Assembly: GCA_958427375.1 (NCBI GenBank)
Contig: CAUABY010000085.1
Span: forward strand, 1-8,455
Source of the DNA: an uncultured Eubacteriales bacterium
GTDB lineage: Bacteria; Bacillota; Clostridia; Oscillospirales; Oscillospiraceae
Length of the DNA stretch: 8,455 nucleotides
Direction: 5' to 3'
In this document: positions 5,844-8,455 of the stretch, one piece after another
Numbering within the stretch: position 1 is the stretch's first letter
Layout of the letters: each line of letters opens with the position of its first letter
The notes under the pieces: model-generated
Database searches by the model: none
Told to the model about the DNA's origin: nothing
The model's input: only the letters and a program-made list of their open reading frames with translations
Position numbers and translations under genes: made by a program

Positions 5844-7085
5844 TCAGTCGTACCGTAAATCTATTATCCGCTTTGCTTTTTTCTCAAAGCGCTGCAACTC
5901 GCCGCGCTTGACAATTTTGACGTTTGGGGTCATGCCAATGCTGCTTTTGAATCTGTCGCGGATGGCGCGCGCGGCGCTCTCAAAGTCGGCGCCGTCATCG
6001 GCCTCGACGGTGAGCAGCATGCGGTCACGGCAACGCAGTTCGTCGCGGTCTATCTCAATTCTGTACTCGCTCAGCATACCCTCAACCTTTTGCAGCACCG
6101 CCTCCACCTGCTCAGGGAACATGTTCACACCATGTACCTTGAACATGTCGTCACTGCGTCCGTGGATGGTGTCAATGCGCGGATAATCGCGCCCGCAGGG
6201 GCACTTTTCCGGGATAATGCGGGACAAGTCACGCGTGCGGAAACGCAGAAGGGGAGCGCCCTCCTTGACGAGTGTCGTGATTACAATTTCACCCATCTCG
6301 CCGTCCGGCACGGGCTTGCCGCTCACCGGGTCGACAATTTCAATGTATATGTAGTCGTCCCAATAGTGTATGCCCTGCCCGCACTCGCAGTTTATGCCGA
6401 TGCCGGGGCCGTATATCTCCGTCAGGCCGTAAATGTCGTATAGCTCTATGCCGATGTCCTGCCGGATTGCCTCGCGCATCTTCTCGCTCCAGCGCTCAGA
6501 GCCGAATATGCCCTTTTTCAAGGCTACCTTGTCGCGCAGACCGCGCTTGACAATCTCCTCCGACAGCAGCAGCGCATAGGACGAAGTCGCCGTAAGTACG
6601 GTCGACTGTAGATCCTGCATCATTTGCAGCTGCTTCTCGGTGTTGCCCGGCCCCATCGGAATCACCATCGCGCCGAGCTTTTCGGCCCCCGCCTGAAAGC
6701 CGCTGCCCGCCGTCCACAGCCCATAGGCCACGGCAATCTGCACTCTGTCCTCCGCTGTCACGCCCGCAACCTCATAACAGCGGGCAAACATCGTGCTCCA
6801 GTCGTCCACATCCTTCGCGGTGTAGGGGATGATGACCGGCTTGCCGGTCGTGCCGGAGGAGGAGTGGATGCGCACAATGTCCTTGTCGGGTACGGCCTGA
6901 ATGCCGAGCGGGTAAGCGTTTCGCAGTGAGCTCTTGTCAGAGAAGGGGAGGCGCTCAAAGTCCTCTTGGCTTGCGACCCCGGTGATGCCGGCCTTGCGGT
7001 ATACCTCGCCATAATAACTGCCGGAGGCGATAAGGCGCTTTACCTGCGCGTCGACCTGTGCAAGCTGAGTATTGTTTAACTTCAT
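5844..7085 (-). CDS. PaaK-like phenylacetate/aryl-acid--CoA ligase
   Basis: A cytoplasmic adenylate-forming enzyme that activates an aromatic acid, phenylacetate in the classic case, with ATP and CoA through an acyl-AMP intermediate. In anaerobes these enzymes often act in aromatic amino acid fermentation. Visible motifs: the P-loop SSSGTTGKP (75-83), YGLTE (219-223), TRD (284-286), and the hinge/C-terminal segment GRSDDMFKVHGVN (309-321) leading into the PaaK-type AMP-binding C-terminal domain. Lys405 in KKAKRI near the end is the likely adenylation lysine. Two Cys pairs, NCECG (232-236) and CPCG (295-298), could bind a metal. At 413 residues it seems about 20 shorter at the N-terminus than the PaaK proteins I recall, but the SSSGTTG core is intact. 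ATG 7085 has GAAAGAG upstream at 8 bases spacing. It is divergent from the sugar kinase. No indolepyruvate oxidoreductase genes, a frequent partner, are in view, so the substrate is open. Confidence 0.9.
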   Translation of the reverse strand: MKLNNTQLAQVDAQVKRLIASGSYYGEVYRKAGITGVASQEDFERLPFSDKSSLRNAYPLGIQAVPDKDIVRIHSSSGTTGKPVIIPYTAKDVDDWSTMFARCYEVAGVTAEDRVQIAVAYGLWTAGSGFQAGAEKLGAMVIPMGPGNTEKQLQMMQDLQSTVLTATSSYALLLSEEIVKRGLRDKVALKKGIFGSERWSEKMREAIRQDIGIELYDIYGLTEIYGPGIGINCECGQGIHYWDDYIYIEIVDPVSGKPVPDGEMGEIVITTLVKEGAPLLRFRTRDLSRIIPEKCPCGRDYPRIDTIHGRSDDMFKVHGVNMFPEQVEAVLQKVEGMLSEYRIEIDRDELRCRDRMLLTVEADDGADFESAARAIRDRFKSSIGMTPNVKIVKRGELQRFEKKAKRIIDLRYD

Positions 7086-7111
7086 AATTTTGTCTCTTTC
7101 GTTTAGTACAT

Positions 7112-7126
7112 GCTGAGTATTTCAGC
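7112..7126 (-). promoter_or_regulatory. Small inverted repeat in the ligase leader
   Basis: GCTGA (7112-7116) and TCAGC (7122-7126) form a perfect 5-bp inverted repeat with a 5-base centre. It lies just downstream of the predicted transcription start of the ligase gene. It could be a weak operator half-site pair or a small leader hairpin; this length can easily occur by chance. Confidence 0.2.
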
Positions 7127-7136
7127 TTATTTTCTT

Positions 7137-7165
7137 AATATAACACATCATGTCTGCGCGTTCAA
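7137..7165 (-). promoter_or_regulatory. Promoter of the CoA ligase gene (sigma-A type, extended -10)
   Basis: On the minus strand the -35 is TTGAAC (7165-7160) and the -10 is TATATT (7142-7137), with an ideal 17-base spacer. TGT directly before the -10 gives an extended -10 element. Transcription would start near 7130, leaving a leader of about 45 bases. Confidence 0.7.
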
Positions 7166-7174
7166 TTGTTTTAT

Positions 7175-7203
7175 TTGACCTGCTGCGGCTGGCATGGTAA
7201 AAT
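7175..7203 (+). promoter_or_regulatory. Promoter of the sugar kinase gene (sigma-A type, extended -10)
   Basis: The -35 is TTGACC (7175-7180) and the -10 is TAAAAT (7198-7203), with a 17-base spacer. TGG just before the -10 makes an extended -10. Transcription would start near 7209-7211, practically at the ribosome binding site, so the leader is very short. This also rules out the in-frame ATG at 7194, which lies inside the promoter. Confidence 0.7.
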
Positions 7204-7226
7204 TATTAAAAAAGGGGAGGATATTT

Positions 7227-8210
7227 ATGATGTATGATGCCGCCGCGATAGGCGAACTGCTCATTGACTTCAGCTGTGATTCCGTCAGTGCCGAGGGCTA
7301 TCCCACCATGTCCGCGCATCCGGGCGGCGCGCCAGCGAATTATCTCGCCGCGCTCTCCAGATTTGGCGCAAGGACAGCGATGATTGCCAAGGTCGGTGGT
7401 GACGCTTTTGGCCGTCTGCTCGTGAATACGCTCAATTCTACTGGGATAGACACGCGCGCCGTAGCCGCGGCTGATGATTATTTTACCACGCTCGCCTTTG
7501 TCACGCTCGACGCGCAGGGAGACCGCGAGTTTTCTTTTGCCCGCAAGCCCGGCGCGGACACTCAATTGACAGCGCGGGAGCTTGATTTTGACGTTATAGA
7601 TAGCGCGCGCATTTTGCACTTCGGCACGCTCTCTCTGACGGCGGAGCCCGCGCGCTCGGCGACGCTCGCCGCCGCTGCATACGCCCAAAGCCGGGGAAAG
7701 CTCCTCAGCTTTGACCCCAATCTGCGCCGCCCGCTCTGGGATGACTTGGACGAGGCAAAACGCTGGATGCTCTGGGGGCTTGAGCAGGCGGATATAGTCA
7801 AAATAAGTGATGAGGAAGTGAGCTTCCTCTTTGAAATTGATGCCAGGGGCGCGGCGGAATATATAGCCCGGCACTATGGCGTTAAGCTGTGCTTTGTCAC
7901 CTGCGGAGCGCGGGGCTGCTATTACGCCACAGCCAGGCGCAGCGGATTCACCCCTGCCCTGTGCGGCATTAAGCCTGTCGACACCACCGGCGCGGGCGAT
8001 ATTTTCGGCGGTTCCGCCGCCTATGCCGTGCTCAAAATGAATACCGCGCCGCAAGAGCTCAGCGCGCCACAGCTCGCGGCTATAACCGCCTTTGCCACGG
8101 CAGCAGCTGGGCTCTCTACATTGGAGCACGGCGGCATATCCTCCGTGCCGGAATATTCAAGCGTGCTTGAGCGTATAGAGCCGGAACACAGAAAATATTT
8201 TGAGCAGTAA
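7227..8210 (+). CDS. PfkB-family carbohydrate kinase (fructokinase-like)
   Basis: A cytoplasmic ribokinase-fold enzyme that transfers phosphate from ATP to a sugar. The protein is 327 residues from ATG 7227, typical for the family. It shows the N-terminal substrate-site signature GGAPANYLAALSRFGA (33-48), and the C-terminal PfkB signature DTTGAGDIFGG (252-262) with catalytic base Asp258 and the anion-hole Gly-Ala-Gly. DPNLRRPLWDD in the middle is common in fructokinases of the ScrK type, so fructose is the most likely substrate, but related kinases for other sugars or nucleosides look alike. AAAGGGGAGG (7211-7220) lies 6 bases before ATG 7227; ATG 7230 is a close alternative. An upstream in-frame ATG at 7194 is rejected because it falls inside the promoter. 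It has its own strong promoter, divergent from the CoA ligase, and no sugar transporter gene or regulator is in view. No clear terminator follows. Confidence 0.93.
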   Translation: MMYDAAAIGELLIDFSCDSVSAEGYPTMSAHPGGAPANYLAALSRFGARTAMIAKVGGDAFGRLLVNTLNSTGIDTRAVAAADDYFTTLAFVTLDAQGDREFSFARKPGADTQLTARELDFDVIDSARILHFGTLSLTAEPARSATLAAAAYAQSRGKLLSFDPNLRRPLWDDLDEAKRWMLWGLEQADIVKISDEEVSFLFEIDARGAAEYIARHYGVKLCFVTCGARGCYYATARRSGFTPALCGIKPVDTTGAGDIFGGSAAYAVLKMNTAPQELSAPQLAAITAFATAAAGLSTLEHGGISSVPEYSSVLERIEPEHRKYFEQ

Positions 8211-8296
8211 AATTTAATCTCCCCTCGGTTTGCCGCTGAATTAAAGCCCACAAATGGGGAATACCAGTTGTGTAATACCACTTGGGGGGCGATATT
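8211..8296. other. Spacer between kinase and oxidoreductase with no clear element
   Basis: The 86 bases hold only weak signals: a 4-bp stem CCCA/TGGG (8247-8258) and a repeated AATACCA (8260-8265 region and 8274-8280). There is no convincing terminator or promoter, so the oxidoreductase may be read from the kinase promoter. Confidence 0.4.
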
Positions 8297-8455
8297 TTGA
8301 AATCAATTTGGGATGACAGCGGCATAAGCCGCTTTGAAAAGCTGCACGGGGATATAAAAACTGACGTTCTGATAATAGGCGGCGGCATGGCCGGGCTGCT
8401 GACAGCCTGTTTTCTGCAAAAGGTCGGGGTGGACTGCGCTGTTGCTGAGGCGGAC
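8297..8455 (+). CDS. 5' part of an FAD-dependent oxidoreductase (DAO family)
   Basis: The frame starts at TTG 8297 with a G-rich site (GGGGGG, 8284-8289) upstream at 7 bases spacing and stays open to the window end, giving 53 residues. TAA in the same frame at 8273-8275 limits the start; a TTG at 8282 is possible but has no binding site. After a polar lead of about 20 residues (KSIWDDSG and so on), DVLIIGGGMAGLLTACFL (23-40) is the dinucleotide-binding GxGxxG-type motif (Gly28, Gly30, Gly33) of FAD proteins, followed by the second strand ending in an acidic residue (AVAEAD) expected to bind the FAD ribose. The lead and motif resemble the glycine/D-amino acid oxidase (DAO) family, some members of which carry a C-terminal Rieske domain; that part is outside the window. 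Substrate unknown. Confidence 0.85.
   Translation, partial: MKSIWDDSGISRFEKLHGDIKTDVLIIGGGMAGLLTACFLQKVGVDCAVAEAD

Noticed and set aside
6090..6929. Plus-strand open frames opposite the CoA ligase
   Set aside because: They are short, have no ribosome binding site or recognisable motif, and the minus strand holds a full-length ligase.
7206..8129. A 307-codon open frame on the minus strand across the sugar kinase gene
   Set aside because: It lies opposite an intact PfkB kinase with all motifs. The GC-rich codon pattern of the kinase keeps the opposite frame open, and the translated product is low in hydrophobic order with no motif.
8211..8296. Possible riboswitch, T-box or terminator before the oxidoreductase gene
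   Set aside because: Only 86 bases with 3-5 bp stems and a repeated AATACCA. No conserved T-box sequence, no strong stem and no U-tract.
1..8455. CRISPR array, tRNA/rRNA gene, insertion sequence or phage element
   Set aside because: No regularly spaced repeats, cloverleaf sequence, transposase or integrase motif, or terminal inverted repeat was seen.

Overview
The window is ordinary-looking bacterial chromosome, most likely from an anaerobic Firmicute of the class Clostridia (Oscillospirales/Ruminococcaceae-like). The evidence is indirect: purine-rich AGGGGAG-type ribosome binding sites, frequent TTG/GTG starts, fairly G+C-rich coding DNA, a comEC-holA-toprim (RNase M5-like) gene string, and a PaaK-type aryl-CoA ligase. 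No rRNA, tRNA, CRISPR array, transposase or integrase was seen.

Layout: (1) 1-777 (+) is the 3' part of an A+T-richer gene for a polytopic membrane protein with a soluble C-terminal domain, followed by a very long perfect hairpin. (2) 903-4795 (+) is a tight operon: comEC (DNA-uptake channel), holA (DNA polymerase III delta subunit) and a toprim/RNase M5-like gene that overlaps the end of holA. (3) 4786-7085 (-) is a convergent block. In transcription order it holds a PaaK-like CoA ligase, a lipoprotein gene with a disturbed 5' end (apparent +1 frameshift or short leader ORF), and a small two-helix membrane protein whose stop codon overlaps that of the toprim gene. (4) 7227-8210 (+) is a PfkB-family sugar kinase, divergent from the ligase. 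The two are separated by a compact bidirectional promoter region with good -35 and extended -10 elements on each strand. (5) 8297-8455 (+) is the first 53 codons of an FAD-dependent oxidoreductase that runs off the window.

The comEC-holA-toprim genes all act on nucleic acids (DNA uptake, clamp loading, RNA or DNA cleavage), but their grouping is probably conserved housekeeping order rather than one pathway. The ligase, lipoprotein and small membrane protein could share a transcript, but nothing in the sequence proves a joint function. I do not see a convincing undescribed multi-gene system. The points most worth a second look are the broken or alternative 5' end of the lipoprotein gene, the identity of the toprim protein relative to true RNase M5, the hairpin that covers the likely ribosome binding site of the 82-85-residue membrane protein, and the back-to-back divergent promoters.
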